From Chrysomallon squamiferum (taxonomy: Eukaryota; Mollusca; Gastropoda; Neomphalida; Peltospiridae), in contig CM022674.1 in assembly GCA_012295275.1 (NCBI GenBank), positions 8,828,260 through 8,892,259 of the forward strand: a stretch of 64,000 nucleotides of DNA, in the 5' to 3' direction. This document shows positions 54,031 to 64,000 of the stretch, in pieces. A program made the translations under genes and the position numbers. Under the pieces are notes generated by a model. The model was given only the letters and a program-made list of their open reading frames with translations, searched no databases and was not told the DNA's origin. Position 1 is the first letter of the stretch, and the number at the start of each line of letters is the position of its first letter.

Positions 54031-54450
54031 AATATCTCTTGTATGTGATAATGTATAATATCTAAGTGATGTATGAAATATAATACATTGTAGTATATTG
54101 TTCAGTATTGGATCATGTTGAGTAATGTTTCACAATATAATATGTTATTATTTCTATATATGATAACGCACAACGGGTCAGTAATGTACAGAAATACAAT
54201 AGCATTTGTAGTATGTGCAGAGGGTCAGTATTTTTATCATGTTGACTAATGCATCATAATGTAATAATATTAATATCTCCTATTTATATAACAGATTAGC
54301 AATGTTTTGAAATTAAATAATGTTGTAGCATGTTCTTATTGAGTATCATTATTTGATTGTGCTGAGCCATGTATCAGAATGTGATATTATTTCAATATCT
54401 TCTGTGTGATAATGTACAGAAGCTAAGTAATGCATCACAGTGATACAGCA
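54031..54450 (+). repeat. Diverged tandem repeat of about 120 bp, next to the microexon
   Basis: The block AATATCT(C/T)(C/T)TGTATGTGATAATG recurs at 54031, about 54148, 54272 and 54394, and between copies the landmarks ATCATGTTGA(G/C)TAATG and CAGTATT recur in order. Copies are strongly diverged, so the array is old. It ends about 200 bp before the 33-nt exon. Confidence 0.65.
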
Positions 54451-54656
54451 CAGCAAAAATCTGAGGTGTAACACGTGTTTCTCTCACTGTACCTGTCATG
54501 CAGCAGTTAGTAAATGTAAGAACAGATTTTAGTAGAAATTCTCTCATACTGGATCCATTTTGTCTGCTGGCAGATCAATGACTTAATAGATTTTCTCTCC
54601 AATCAGACCTGTGTGCTGAATATTTCAACTAATACATGTCTGTCATTTCTTTACAG

Positions 54657-54689
54657 ATGTGACACACCTCTCACATTGAAGAGTTACAG
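54657..54689 (+). CDS. 33-nt microexon continuing the LIM domain
   Basis: Bounded by TGTCATTTCTTTACAG and AG|GTAAGC, both good vertebrate/mollusc-type splice sites. The first base completes AG+A (Arg). Ten codons follow (CDTPLTLKSY), and AG is left over. Joined to the previous exon it reads HLTCFKCSRCDTPLTLKSY, which is exactly the centre of a LIM domain: C-x2-C with the sixth zinc ligand at 54658-54660, followed by the usual L-x-L-x-x-Y. The fit of phase, splice sites and motif makes this convincing despite the length. Being a multiple of three and phase 2 to phase 2, its skipping would keep the frame but delete a zinc ligand. The last two LIM ligands must come from a further exon. Confidence 0.88.
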
Positions 54690-55838
54690 GTAAGCTGCAT
54701 GCTGTTATTCTAAATTAGTTTTATTATATTTATATAGTTAATAAATTTATTTTAAACACTTTTTTCTTATATTTAAAGTTAATTTGATATTTTTATTTAA
54801 AACAATTATAGCAATAGTTTATAGAATTTTAAAACTGTTTATTTCTTATATTTATAGTTATATATAATTTGATAGATTTTTTTTCAGTATATTTAAATTC
54901 TGGTATTTCATATTTTTAATTTAAAATGTTTTAATTCTGATAATATAGTTAATGTAATTTCATACATTTAATATAAGAAAAAAAAATTAAAGAAATTATT
55001 TTTAATATTCCAATACTAATTAGCTTAGTTATTTTTATTTATCATTAATTAATTAATTATTTAATTATACTGATTGAATTTCATTAATTAAATAATTAAT
55101 ATTAGTCAAAAAATAATTAACAATATTAAATAACCTTATCTTTTTAGTGTGCTCTAAAATTTAAATAATTATTTAATTTTACTTCTGTCAAACAGTAACA
55201 TATTATTTAGTTTTCCAAAAAAATTAAAATTATATATATGGTCTTTTATTTTTATTGGAAATAGCTAGAAATTTATTATGCATTGAATGAGCTAAGATGT
55301 AGTAGAAAAGTCACTTACTGTATTCACATTTCACTGATGAAGAGACTGGTAAACTAATTTGTGGTTTATAAATCTGTGTGTGAATTATCAGACTCGGGAA
55401 CTTTACGGTTTTTGGAGATAAGGAATAACTGGTGTCTTCAGTTTATTATTTGTTACTAATTATTAATTATTTTTAAAAGGTTCTATAAAACTGTATTCAA
55501 TGTTATGTTAAAGGATATGGTTTTCTTCATTATTTTAGTAATGGAAAAGTTACAATCTTTAATCTTACAATTGAGTTTTGGTTCATTCATTATGGCTAGG
55601 TTTAATTCTGAACAAAATAATGGACAGCTACAGTGAAAAGGCAGCAGAGTTTGTGTTGATGTTTGTAATGTGAATGGAGCCAGATGGTTGGTTTTCTGTT
55701 TTAAAATAATGGATTCTTCACATTGTAGTGTAAATTTGTGATAAATGTACTGTCTGATGATATAAAAATAAAAATAATAATAAAATAAGTAATAAAAATA
55801 TGCAGTCTAATAGAAATGATTCTAATTATCTCCTTTTT

Positions 55839-55840
<2 letters not shown>

Positions 55841-55868
<28 letters not shown>
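55841..55868 (+). repeat. Poly-T tract
   Basis: Twenty-eight consecutive T. Confidence 0.95.
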
Positions 55869-55871
<3 letters not shown>

Positions 55872-57078
55872 CTGTGTCTCCAGGCATTTTTTCCTGTTAG
55901 AAGGAAACTGGTTACTTGTTTCAATCAAATTATTGATGACTGAAATATTTCTTTCATTTCACAACCAGAGTTTGTCCTTAGGATAGGATTACTGTTATAA
56001 GCTGGACAATTGGTCCATAAGATTGAAATTAATTCAAGAACTCAGTATTCTCACACTGAAATATACTGTAATTTGATAACCTAAAACTTGAAACCTATCC
56101 ATTCTAGTACCTAGACTTGTTGTTTAAATTAAATTTCATGCTTGTTTTAAAGCTACTGGCTGTTGTTAACAAAATATGTGTTGTGTAATTAAGTAATTTA
56201 AATATTTGTAGCATTCCCACCCCCTGAAATCTGTGTACTTGAACTTCTCACTGCTAATAATTTTAAATTGGTTTCATCTTCTTAAAAGAGATTTTAAGTT
56301 ACTGAAACACACATCAAAAAAAATAAAAAAATATGTCAGTTGTACCAGTTATTTTCCAGTTAATTCCTCCATATTTCTTGGAGGGCTTCATTATAGTTTG
56401 ACATTTGTCTGGTGGAGCTCTCAGCACTGACACACAATTACACTGGGTCAGTCTGGCACTGTCCTCCCTTCAGCTGCCCACTCAGTCACTGATGCATTTC
56501 ATTTCTAGATTTAGATCATTACAACAGAGCACATTAAATGATTTAACTTAGTAACCTGGGTATAGATCCAGTCTTCCCTGCTAAACTGTTACATTATTTC
56601 CCAATCCAGACAATAATTTGTCAGCTAACTTTGGTTTCTTGTTTATTTATGATACAAAGACTCTTGCTGTTGGTAAACAACAGCTATAATTTGTGAAATG
56701 ATGAAGTACTGGGTTTTCTCTCTAATAACAGTACAGATGTGTAGGTATGTCATATCTTATTATGTAAAAATTCAGTGGAATTTAGCTAGTAGAAAGTAAA
56801 ACACTATTAGGTGATCTCTTCCTAATTAGCTAAATTGTTTAGCAGATTGCTATATTTGATTTTTACTATTCCTGAGTTGATAAGAAAATTAACAATGTGT
56901 ACGTGTGTCTGTTTCTAATCTCAGCCATTTTCCAAGAATTCATTATTTTTATTTACCTTCACCGTTTTAGTCCTTTTTGATTCTTCACTGATAACAAAAC
57001 TAAAATGTGTTGCAGATCTGCAGATAATTATCATTGAGTGCATCAGTATGAGCATAATTATAACTTAAGATGATTCCA

Positions 57079-57156
57079 GGGCATTTCCCCACTGGATATT
57101 TCCTCCAGTCGATTCACCCTGATCGTTTGCCCCCGTGACAATTTTCTCCTGTCTAT
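57079..57156 (+). repeat. Left terminal inverted repeat of the MULE relic
   Basis: Begins GGGCATTTCCCC and contains TCCAGTCGATTCACCC and GTGACAATTTTCTCCTG. Each block has a counterpart in the reverse complement of 57768-57858, in the same order, with one insertion of about 13 bases in the right copy. Confidence 0.75.
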
Positions 57157-57259
57157 TATGCCAAAAATAATTGATCTCTAGTACAGATTAACTGGATATA
57201 CAAAGACAGTTGTAATATAATATAAATTGTTTATTTGAAACATTTCATACAGCATGTAG

Positions 57260-57627
57260 TTACGTAATTTTTTGAACACATAAAATCTGAAGATTTTGAG
57301 CAACACTGCAGAGGAAGTGCAGGTGATCTCTGTTGCTGTAGTCGTATCCAGAGTCTGAAGTCGCTGAGTGAGGTCTCTGTAGATGTGATGCTGTGGTCAT
57401 GGGGCTCTGGCCAGTATCTGGTGCAGTGCTATAGTACTGAGGGATTGTTCTGCTTTGACTATTCCACAAGGCGTGTGTAAAGGTGGGATCTCTTCTGTTT
57501 CTGGACCAGACCATCTGATGAAGACGTCTTCAAAATAGTTTGTAATAGGCTGAAGTTCCTCAGGTAGTTTGTCATGCAGAAGCTCAAACAACTCAGTAAC
57601 ATCAGCAAGTGACACAAATGCTAAATG
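57260..57627 (-). pseudogene. MULE transposase fragment, frame-broken
   Basis: On the minus strand from 57627 the frame reads HLAFVSLADVTELFELL, then LPEELQPITNYFEDVFI. The order LAFV..DV...F..L...LPEEL.P...YFED..I is the pattern found near the C-terminal end of the transposase in animal MULEs, recalled from family knowledge. Just after this, the family-like motif FTHALWN appears in a different frame (minus strand 57260-57514), implying a frameshift near 57470-57500. The catalytic DDE residues of the core are absent, as is any zinc-binding N-terminus. A stop codon lies immediately upstream of HLAFV. The identification is by eye. Confidence 0.6.
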
Positions 57628-57767
57628 TTATGAACTGTCCATTATTTTAAAACAGAAAACCAACCATCTGGACTGAGACAGAAAAAGCTGCATGTTTAGT
57701 GTACTGCTTTTGTAATCCAGAAGATTTCACACAACTATAAGCCAGGATAATTGACAACTGAAACAGG

Positions 57768-57858
57768 CAGGCAGGGGGTAATTGTCAAGGGGGGAATAGA
57801 ACTATGGGAAAATCATGGGGGAATTGACTGGAGGGGAAACATCCTGGGGGGAATGCCC
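57768..57858 (-). repeat. Right terminal inverted repeat of the MULE relic
   Basis: Reverse complement begins GGGCATTCCCCCC, then TCCAGTCAATTCCCCC and TTGACAATTACCCCCTG, paralleling the left end. The runs of C between conserved blocks suggest a subterminal repeat structure. Confidence 0.75.
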
Positions 57859-58289
57859 TGACACCCTTATGACATATATAATTTGCATTTCTAGTATGTA
57901 CATATCACTGCATTTGCAAATGTGGGACTTCAAAAGCGTCATAAAGGAAATAAAGAAAAAAGAAAACAATTTGTGTTCATAAAATACTGCATCCATGTGT
58001 GTGAATATATAATAAAAGAATACACAGGATTTTGTCTGATTATGACCCACTGGAATACAGAGAGGAGAAAAAGCATTATAGTTTGCTATAATTCATAAGT
58101 CCTTTTTTTATTTTAGTTAAATGACAACAGCTTGAGGTCATGATATTTGATTTCATTTGATGCTTGTATTAAATGATGAATTATTGGATGAAACCCCTGC
58201 TGCCTGTAATAACATTATTTCAAAGGGATGTAGCTGATGATGTCATTTTCTATCGATTGTTAATAAATTAACAAAACACTCACTGCCAT

Positions 58290-58631
58290 GCTGTCATCAT
58301 GTTGAAGATATTTAAAAAACCAAATTTATAAATTAATTATAATTTCTCCATGAAGATCTAATTGTGTTTTGTGAATAGCACATTAGGAGGTTAAATTAAC
58401 AGTAACTGTTGGCACTTTATAGGATAAATCTGATACCGTAACACATTAACCAGTTATTCCCAGGTTTTTTTTAATAAATTTCAGATGCACATAAAACCAA
58501 TAAAAGTCAAAACTTCTGTCTGAATTATGTCAAATCAATTTTGATTGTCATCAAGGATTTTTTTTTTAAAACAAAATTTATAAATTAATTATAATTTCTC
58601 TACAAAGATCTCACTGTGTTTTATGATTAGC
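58290..58631 (+). repeat. Two tandem copies of a unit of about 252 bp (partial second)
   Basis: AATTTATAAATTAATTATAA followed by TTTCTC and GATCT occurs at 58323 and again at 58576, each followed by GTGTTTT(G/A)TGA(A/T)TAGC. The dispersed repeat of 58411-58573 lies between the two copies. Confidence 0.75.
58411..58573 (+). repeat. Dispersed repeat, copy 1
   Basis: Shares an ordered series of blocks with 62191-62333: GGATAAATCTGATA, ACTTCTGTCTGAATTATGTC (ACTTGTATCTGAATTATGTC in copy 2), TTGATTGTCATCAAGG and TTTTTTTAAAAC. Same orientation, 3.8 kb apart. Unknown family. Confidence 0.75.
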
Positions 58632-59365
58632 TTGTTCTGAAGAGGAATGTAATGAGTTCAGAGTCCTTGTACAGCTGTTGAGTTAACTGACCTGTGAGAA
58701 AACACTACACTGTGCCTCTTTGTGATTAATGCAATCTAGAAAAGTGATTTGTTCACTGACATAACTGAGTGTTTGAAGAATTTTGAACCAATATATGATG
58801 AATCAGTATTTGCATTAAAATGATATTTCTCTCCTTCCCTGTGTAACTAAAGTTACAATAATAATAATAATAATAATAAAAATTAAAAAAAGTAAAACAT
58901 ATAAGGATATATATATATATTTTATATATACACCAGATTTAAGGAAAATAAACATACAAAATAAGAAAATAAATTGTGTTGATATAATAATAATGCAAAT
59001 ACGAATCATGCAAAACTATTAATAGCTATTTATGTACGTATTTTCATATAATTGTAGATAATTTTCTTAACTAAGCACCGAGGACACAAAACTACTTAAT
59101 AAGTGTTAATACATTCACTTCAATTAGGCAAATGAGAATATCACAGAAATGTGTGAAGGAAATATTGTGAATGCCCCTGGTTTGGTATTTACAGATTGTG
59201 TTGTATATGTTTTTATAGTGGAATCATACACATGCAGATATACAGAACTGTTACAAATACAGAATACACAGAGAAATGGACAGAGCAATATTTCTTGACA
59301 GCTTAAACATTAATTTATTAAATATTTTTAAACTAGTAGACATTGTACTTCAGTATATTTTATTT

Positions 59366-59383
59366 CTGGTGTTTTGACACCAG
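59366..59383. other. Short perfect hairpin
   Basis: CTGGTGT and ACACCAG pair across the loop TTTG. Isolated in AT-rich intron sequence. Confidence 0.4.
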
Positions 59384-60159
59384 TAGCTGATATATTTTCA
59401 TGCTGGGTCTCATTAAATATTCATTTATTCATTCATTATTTCTGGTGATAAATCTTTGTGTTAAGGATATAACCTGTGGAAGAAAATATATTTTTAATTT
59501 TTTTAAAGAGAAATGTAAAGAATGTTGACTAACTCAGCTAAGAGATTGATTCATTTACATTTAAAAAAGGTCAGACTTTTTGCATAAGAAACCTGTAATA
59601 AATAATTTATTCAGTAAATAAGCTCTCTCTCTCTCTCTTTCTGAATACAAAAGAAAAGAATAGCAAATAAAACAATAAAATGGAAATAAATGCTTAAAGT
59701 TATTTATAAAAAGATTATGTCATAAGTTCCCTCAGTATTTAAATATTAAGATTTCATTAAACATTGCTTTCGATTTTTTTCAATAAATAAATAATGATAA
59801 TAAAAAATATATGAGATGTAGAATATTAATTATATATGTGAAAAAGTATAGAATGATCTTTTGTTTTTCAAAAAAAAATCCTAACAACTATATTTTACTC
59901 AATTATACTAAATAACAAATGAAATCTAAACCATAATTTAAAAAAAAAAAAAAAAAAAAATGAAATATCAAAAGAAGTTTATAAAAACAATACATTCTAA
60001 ATTGTTTTGCCTAATCATTCTATATAAATCCAATATATTATGAAATATCAGTATGGAACACAATTATTTAGCCATACAGAAAGATTTTTCATCATGTAAT
60101 AATGTTATTTAAATCTGATAGATTACGAAATATTGTTCAATAACCAATTATATTGCTCC

Positions 60160-60780
60160 ACACTGGTCTGTCTGAGACAGGACAGAAACGACCAGTTTTT
60201 AATGACTATTGTTTTCTGTATTCCTGTCATTAATCTAACCAGACTTGGCCTTTCGATCCCTGTGTAATTTGTTACAATAGTTGTCTGAGAAAGTCTGAGA
60301 ATGCTGCATTTTTTCTGGCCTGGATATTGTCAGGAAGAATCCCACTGTAATTATATTGAAATGAACAATTTTGGCTGTGTTGAGTAATTCAGGCCAGTGA
60401 CTGGAGAGTATTGAACCTTCTGAGAAACAAACAACAATTTCATCAAGTGTGTTAATGAATGGCGTTGTTCCCTCAAGATTGTGATTTCTAATCACTGGCA
60501 AGGAATTATGGCTGCAGATTCCGTTACTTAGAGCTGGGATCGACTCTGGTGATGAATGAATTTAATTCTGACATGCTGAAGGAGAAAAATCAATTCTCAG
60601 TGCCCCTTCGATGTCAAGGGACTGCGCTTTTCCCAAAAATCTTGCCAAGTGTTTGGGGTCATTTCAAAAGAGAGGAGAAATCTTGTATGTAAGTTATGAG
60701 ATGAGTCATGGCATCATCCCAACATGAAATAGGAGGTTGCAGAAACATTTCCCAGATCAACTTGGGATGATAGACTTGTA
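60160..60780. other. Less AT-rich island just upstream of the possible 61112 exon
   Basis: About 600 bp with balanced composition and no repeats. A minus-strand open frame of 88 codons (60235-60501) shows no family resemblance. It could be regulatory sequence for a start site near 61.1 kb, given the CpGs there, but nothing in the sequence proves it. Confidence 0.22.
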
Positions 60781-61111
60781 AAAAAATAAAGAAGAAATTT
60801 GTATCAGGATCTAAAGAATTTTGCTGGGTGAATTCTGAAAAGAATAAAGGAACATTGTTAAGTTGGTGTTGGATAATACACTGGCTTGTTTCTTATCAAA
60901 TACATTCCAAGATTTAAACTGAACTAATGTCAAAGATTTCTGAATTAAAAGATTGTTTAAAATTTTGGTTTAATGCTAAAAGCAGATAAATAAATAAATA
61001 ATTTGTTTAAAGACAAAAAAAAAAAAAAACCCACATATAAACTGCATACAAGTTGTGTTTATTTGAGTTTAAATTGAAACCTGTCAGAATGATTGGTTCA
61101 CAAAGCTGTAG

Positions 61112-61213
61112 GAATTTCCGAGATGAAGAACCACCTCCAGTTTCAGAAATGGCTACTCGGTACCGGCGCTGGAATTCCTGTATTACATTCACAGGACGGA
61201 AGAATCGTACGAG
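61112..61213 (+). CDS. Possible 102-nt exon of the same gene, phase-compatible
   Basis: Flanked by CAAAGCTGTAG and ACGAG|GTATGC. The acceptor has a weak pyrimidine tract and the donor is moderate. One base completes the AG left by the microexon (AGG, Arg), 33 codons follow and AG is left over, so it is a phase 2-2 cassette. The translation begins NFRDEEPPPVSEMATRYRR and ends in a basic stretch (TGRKNRTR). It has more G+C and CpG than its surroundings, like the 19803 exon. Against it: a LIM domain needs C-x2-C/H/D about 16-21 residues after the sixth ligand, and this segment has no such pair there. It may be an alternative exon, the product of a different promoter, or a chance open frame. Confidence 0.4.
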
Positions 61214-62190
61214 GTATGCATTAAACTTGTCATTTAATTTCTATTGGTTCCGCTTTTACTTTGGCTGGGATTAGCACCTGACAGACAAAGTGAAGTCACG
61301 CGGACGTAGTTAGACGTCTCTACCAAACCAAACTTGATGTTGTTAACACTAGCTTATTCCTTAAGAAAATTCATCATTTTAAAAAAAACTAAATCTGTTG
61401 AAATAATTTACTTTTCGGAATTCTGTTCTGTTATTGTTTGACTGTAGACAAACAGTGGTTGATAGAATGAACCACCCACAGCTTGGTTAGTGGGTTTTTG
61501 ACATGAAATGTAATAATCACTGATCTCGGAGGATGTAGCCCAGTCCCAAAGTGTAATTAGTATGATATGTTTGACAGTCTAATTTAAACTTGTCTCTGTC
61601 TAAAAAGCTTTTTGATATCCTAACTACTAAAATGTCAAGAAGTATTAAACTTAGCCATATTCACTGCAAATTTGTTTATCTTCAGAATGCTAGAGTTCTC
61701 AGTCTGAGTTTACTTAATCAAATAAGATAAAACTGTGACATAATATATATATTTTATTACCAAATAAATATTAATTATAATCATACATTTAAATTACTAG
61801 CAAGCATAAAAAAAAAAGTATTTAAAAAGCTATTTTTATTTATTACTATTCAATATGTTAAATTAATTAACTACTTTTATTAATTTATGTGACTAGATCA
61901 CACTCATTCACAGATAGCTGATGGAAAAAACAGCTGTAATTGATCAAAGTAACTACAACACATTATTTAGGTAAATATCTTGTAGTGATCAAACAGCTAT
62001 TTCTGTATACACATCTATTTAAAACATGAGAGGTGACCTCTGCATAGTCAGATTATTAGTAAAATACCAACATTATTATTTTCATAGTAATTTATTATTT
62101 TACAACATACATGCTAAATATTAATATTACTATTTATCCTAACTGTAGATATGGCAAGATTTAATGACTGGATAAACATCTATGTTTTTT

Positions 62191-62333
62191 GGTACTTCAT
62201 GGGATAAATCTGATATGTTAAGATAGTAACTATTATAAATTCAAGATTTACATAAACCACAAAACGACAAAACTTGTATCTGAATTATGTCAAATCTGTC
62301 AACATTTGATTGTCATCAAGGTTTTTTTAAAAC
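62191..62333 (+). repeat. Dispersed repeat, copy 2
   Basis: Second copy of the 58411-58573 repeat in the same orientation, beginning GGTACTTCATGGGATAAATC. No terminal inverted repeats or coding potential seen; it could be a short piece of an interspersed element. Confidence 0.75.
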
Positions 62334-62445
62334 AGGAACACAGCACAGTTGTCTTTAATGACCTTTTACTTTTCCATTCACTGTCAGATTGTTTTTGCTT
62401 TGCCTTGGCTTATCTTGGTTTTTGAAAGGCTTTTCATATGCAGTT

Positions 62446-62453
62446 ATTTGCAT
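62446..62453 (+). promoter_or_regulatory. Perfect POU octamer (ATTTGCAT)
   Basis: The octamer lies in CATATGCAGTTATTTGCATT, with an E-box-like CATATG next to it, in a less AT-rich island (62330-62480) otherwise without repeats. POU/Oct factors bind this sequence. One perfect octamer can arise by chance in 64 kb of AT-rich DNA. Confidence 0.25.
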
Positions 62454-64000
62454 TGTAATGAAGCAACATTAAGAAAGTCAATGCCATGTCTGCAATACAG
62501 AAGAGTGTTAAAGTAATTAATTTTAACAAATTCCTCACTCTCCGTAGTTACATAATGTTCACGTTCCTCTTATCTCTCCCCCTGCTCATTTTTGTTGAGA
62601 TTAAATCTGAACAGTTTCTTTAATGTCTGCAAATGACTACTTTGGGAGAACGATCAGACTGGTTTGAATTAGTTTTATTGCTTTATTTTAAATCTCAGTA
62701 AAGAATTTATGCGCATTTCCCTTACTAAGAAAAAAAATTTAAGTTCAACATTTTATAAACGAATTTATTTCTGTTGACCATTATTGCATTTCCTGTTGAA
62801 ACCTTTCTTCTTGATGAATGAATAAGGGTGAGCATTCTTAACAAATATTTCTTCTCTAAGACTAATTTTAATGAAGTCATATTGTCATGGTAACACATTT
62901 TCTTCTGGTATCAGTTGTAAATGTTTTGTAATGATGTTAAAATTCCCATTCAGTCTCTACTCATTTCCAGCACTAATTGTGTTATAAATGTGAAAAGGTA
63001 TAATTTTTCTATTTACTTCACCTTCTAATGAGGCTTTGTTTAGAAAGAACTATTTCATGTATCTAAAAATAGCTGTCATTATTTAAAAGTGCAATGTTTT
63101 GTTGTTGTTGTTTCTTATGGTGATAAATATATGTTGCTAACATTAATTAAAAAATGGAAAGGTAAATTTCATCGTGGAAATTTAAAAACAGAATGATTAT
63201 TTCCTCATTTTCATTTGTGTAAAGAAGTGTTTTTAATTGTTTTTAAAAAAATTTAGTTGTATTAAAAACATGTTTTTAACATTTCATTTCTTTTAGTTAA
63301 GTAGAAATTTAAAAATACAGAATATTCTTAAATTTTCATTAACAGTTAATTTGTAGAAATAAAAAATGTAAATTAAAAAAAAAAAGAATGTGTTTATTTT
63401 AATTTATAATGTTTTCAACATTGCTGTGTTTCACATGAGCACTGTAACAGACACTCCATAGTTAGATCAGAATTATTTATATTCATTTGTACAGAAAAAC
63501 TCGTTTCAGATGTATTTCTTCATAATAAGCACAGCCAATAAAGTGCTGTATGGTATAATCAAGATGTTTCTTCCAGTCAGAATAGTAATAAATTTGTATT
63601 TATTTTCTGCTGTGGGTGTAAAATTAGAGAGAATGTCTTGTTATCTTGTGGCTTTCACTGATCCTCGGTGGAATTGTCTCAAACTGAGTAACGCAAAGGT
63701 CATAAAATCTAAAATAAACCACAAAATGGCCAGCACAAAAATTGGAATAATTGGCAGATACTGATTAGGTTCTTCAGTCTAAATAAATGAGACTACAGAT
63801 ATCACATTCTGGAAGAAATAAGGAAGGATTTTGTTTTCAATGTAGTGTACACTGCAGCATGAATAAAGATATACTGATAATAAAATATACTTTCTTTCAA
63901 GCAGCAGCAGTGAAATATTTCATATAAAACATTCCTGTAAATCACTGCCTTCAGTAAACCAGGGATGGGAAATGAATACTGAAATTGATTTATTCATATT

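Larger units (their letters stand above)
20122..54656 (+). other. Very large intron (34.5 kb) splitting the LIM domain
   Basis: Starts GTAAGACTG and ends TTTCTTTACAG. It interrupts the LIM domain between its fifth and sixth metal ligands. No exon could be supported inside. The content is AT-rich sequence with microsatellites, four minisatellite arrays, a probable SINE, a long inverted repeat and several less AT-rich islands that may be regulatory, all listed separately. The longest open frame inside (130 codons at 32642-33034) has no recognisable domain and typical AT-rich non-coding composition. Stretches between listed items, for example 22500-24300, 27000-29300 and 50600-53600, show nothing I can name. 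Confidence 0.8.
57079..57858 (-). mobile_element. Decayed Mutator-like (MULE) DNA transposon
   Basis: A 780-bp element bounded by diverged terminal inverted repeats (GGGCATTTCCCC at the left end, matching GGGGGGAATGCCC inverted at the right end) that pair over about 80-100 bp. The interior, read on the minus strand, carries a fragment resembling the C-terminal part of animal MULE transposases. Flanks TGATTCCA and TGACACCC may be a degraded target duplication of 8-9 bp, the size expected for MULEs; only five of eight bases match. The element is far too short for a full transposase and has frame breaks, so it is not autonomous. It sits in the intron downstream of the LIM microexon. Confidence 0.7.
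54690..61111 (+). other. Intron after the microexon (6.4 kb, if the 61112 exon is used)
   Basis: Starts GTAAGCTGC. The first kilobase is extremely AT-rich. The intron includes poly-T at 55841-55868, a decayed MULE transposon at 57079-57858, a repeat unit present twice in tandem near 58290-58631, a copy of a dispersed repeat at 58411-58573, (AAT)n near 58858-58880 and a less AT-rich island at 60160-60780. No other exon recognised; in particular I do not see an obvious segment with the closing LIM ligands (aromatic-C-x2-C/H/D). Confidence 0.6.
61214..64000. other. Downstream non-coding sequence
   Basis: No exon supported. CpGs remain frequent to about 61320, then the sequence returns to AT-rich. 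It includes a copy of a dispersed repeat (62191-62333) and a less AT-rich island around 62330-62660 with a perfect octamer motif. The open frame at 63510-63764 has no recognisable domain. Confidence 0.6.

Noticed and set aside
60235-60501. Minus-strand 88-codon frame
   Set aside because: No recognisable family and no splice context; kept only as part of a balanced-composition island.

Overview
The window looks like animal nuclear DNA, most likely from a mollusc and plausibly a coleoid cephalopod. It is strongly AT-rich. It is crowded with (TA)n, (CA/TG)n, (CATA)n, (AAT)n and (TTTA)n microsatellites and poly(A)/poly(T) tracts. It has no long open reading frames, and its few coding segments are short exons with GT/AG borders separated by introns of 3.6 to 34.5 kb. 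The taxonomic call rests on overall texture only and is an inference. There is no sign of bacterial or viral gene organisation.

I can support one gene, on the + strand, open at both ends of the window. Its exons are 15966-16199, 19803-20121 and a 33-nt microexon at 54657-54689, with a less certain 102-nt exon at 61112-61213. Reading phase agrees across all three junctions. The encoded piece is a tyrosine/proline-rich segment, then a basic Ser-Pro-rich linker, then the first part of a LIM zinc-binding domain. The first zinc finger and the fifth ligand are in the 319-nt exon, and the microexon supplies the sixth. The best family-level resemblance is to LIM domains of the EPLIN/MICAL/LASP sort (cytoskeletal adaptors), but I cannot name the gene.

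Region by region: 1-15965 is non-coding with microsatellites, a hAT-like transposon end near 2300 and a 38-bp minisatellite at 11721-11986. Intron 16200-19802 holds a (CA)n/CTTCAACT array and a 43-bp repeat family present in both orientations. The 34.5-kb intron 20122-54656 holds minisatellites (32-bp units at 25.9 kb and 31.2 kb, 23-bp units at 49 kb, about 120-bp units at 54 kb), a probable tRNA-derived SINE at 24.8-25.1 kb, an inverted repeat with arms of about 210 bp at 46.5/47.9 kb, and several less AT-rich islands that could be regulatory. Intron 54690-61111 contains a decayed Mutator-like (MULE) transposon with long terminal inverted repeats at 57079-57858. The tail 61214-64000 carries a second copy of a dispersed repeat and a perfect POU octamer in a less AT-rich island.

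The points most worth checking are the microexon that splits the LIM zinc core, the phase-compatible 102-nt exon that would leave that LIM domain without its last zinc ligands, the long intronic inverted repeat (a natural double-stranded RNA and possible ADAR substrate), the orientation-switching repeat array, and the MULE relic.
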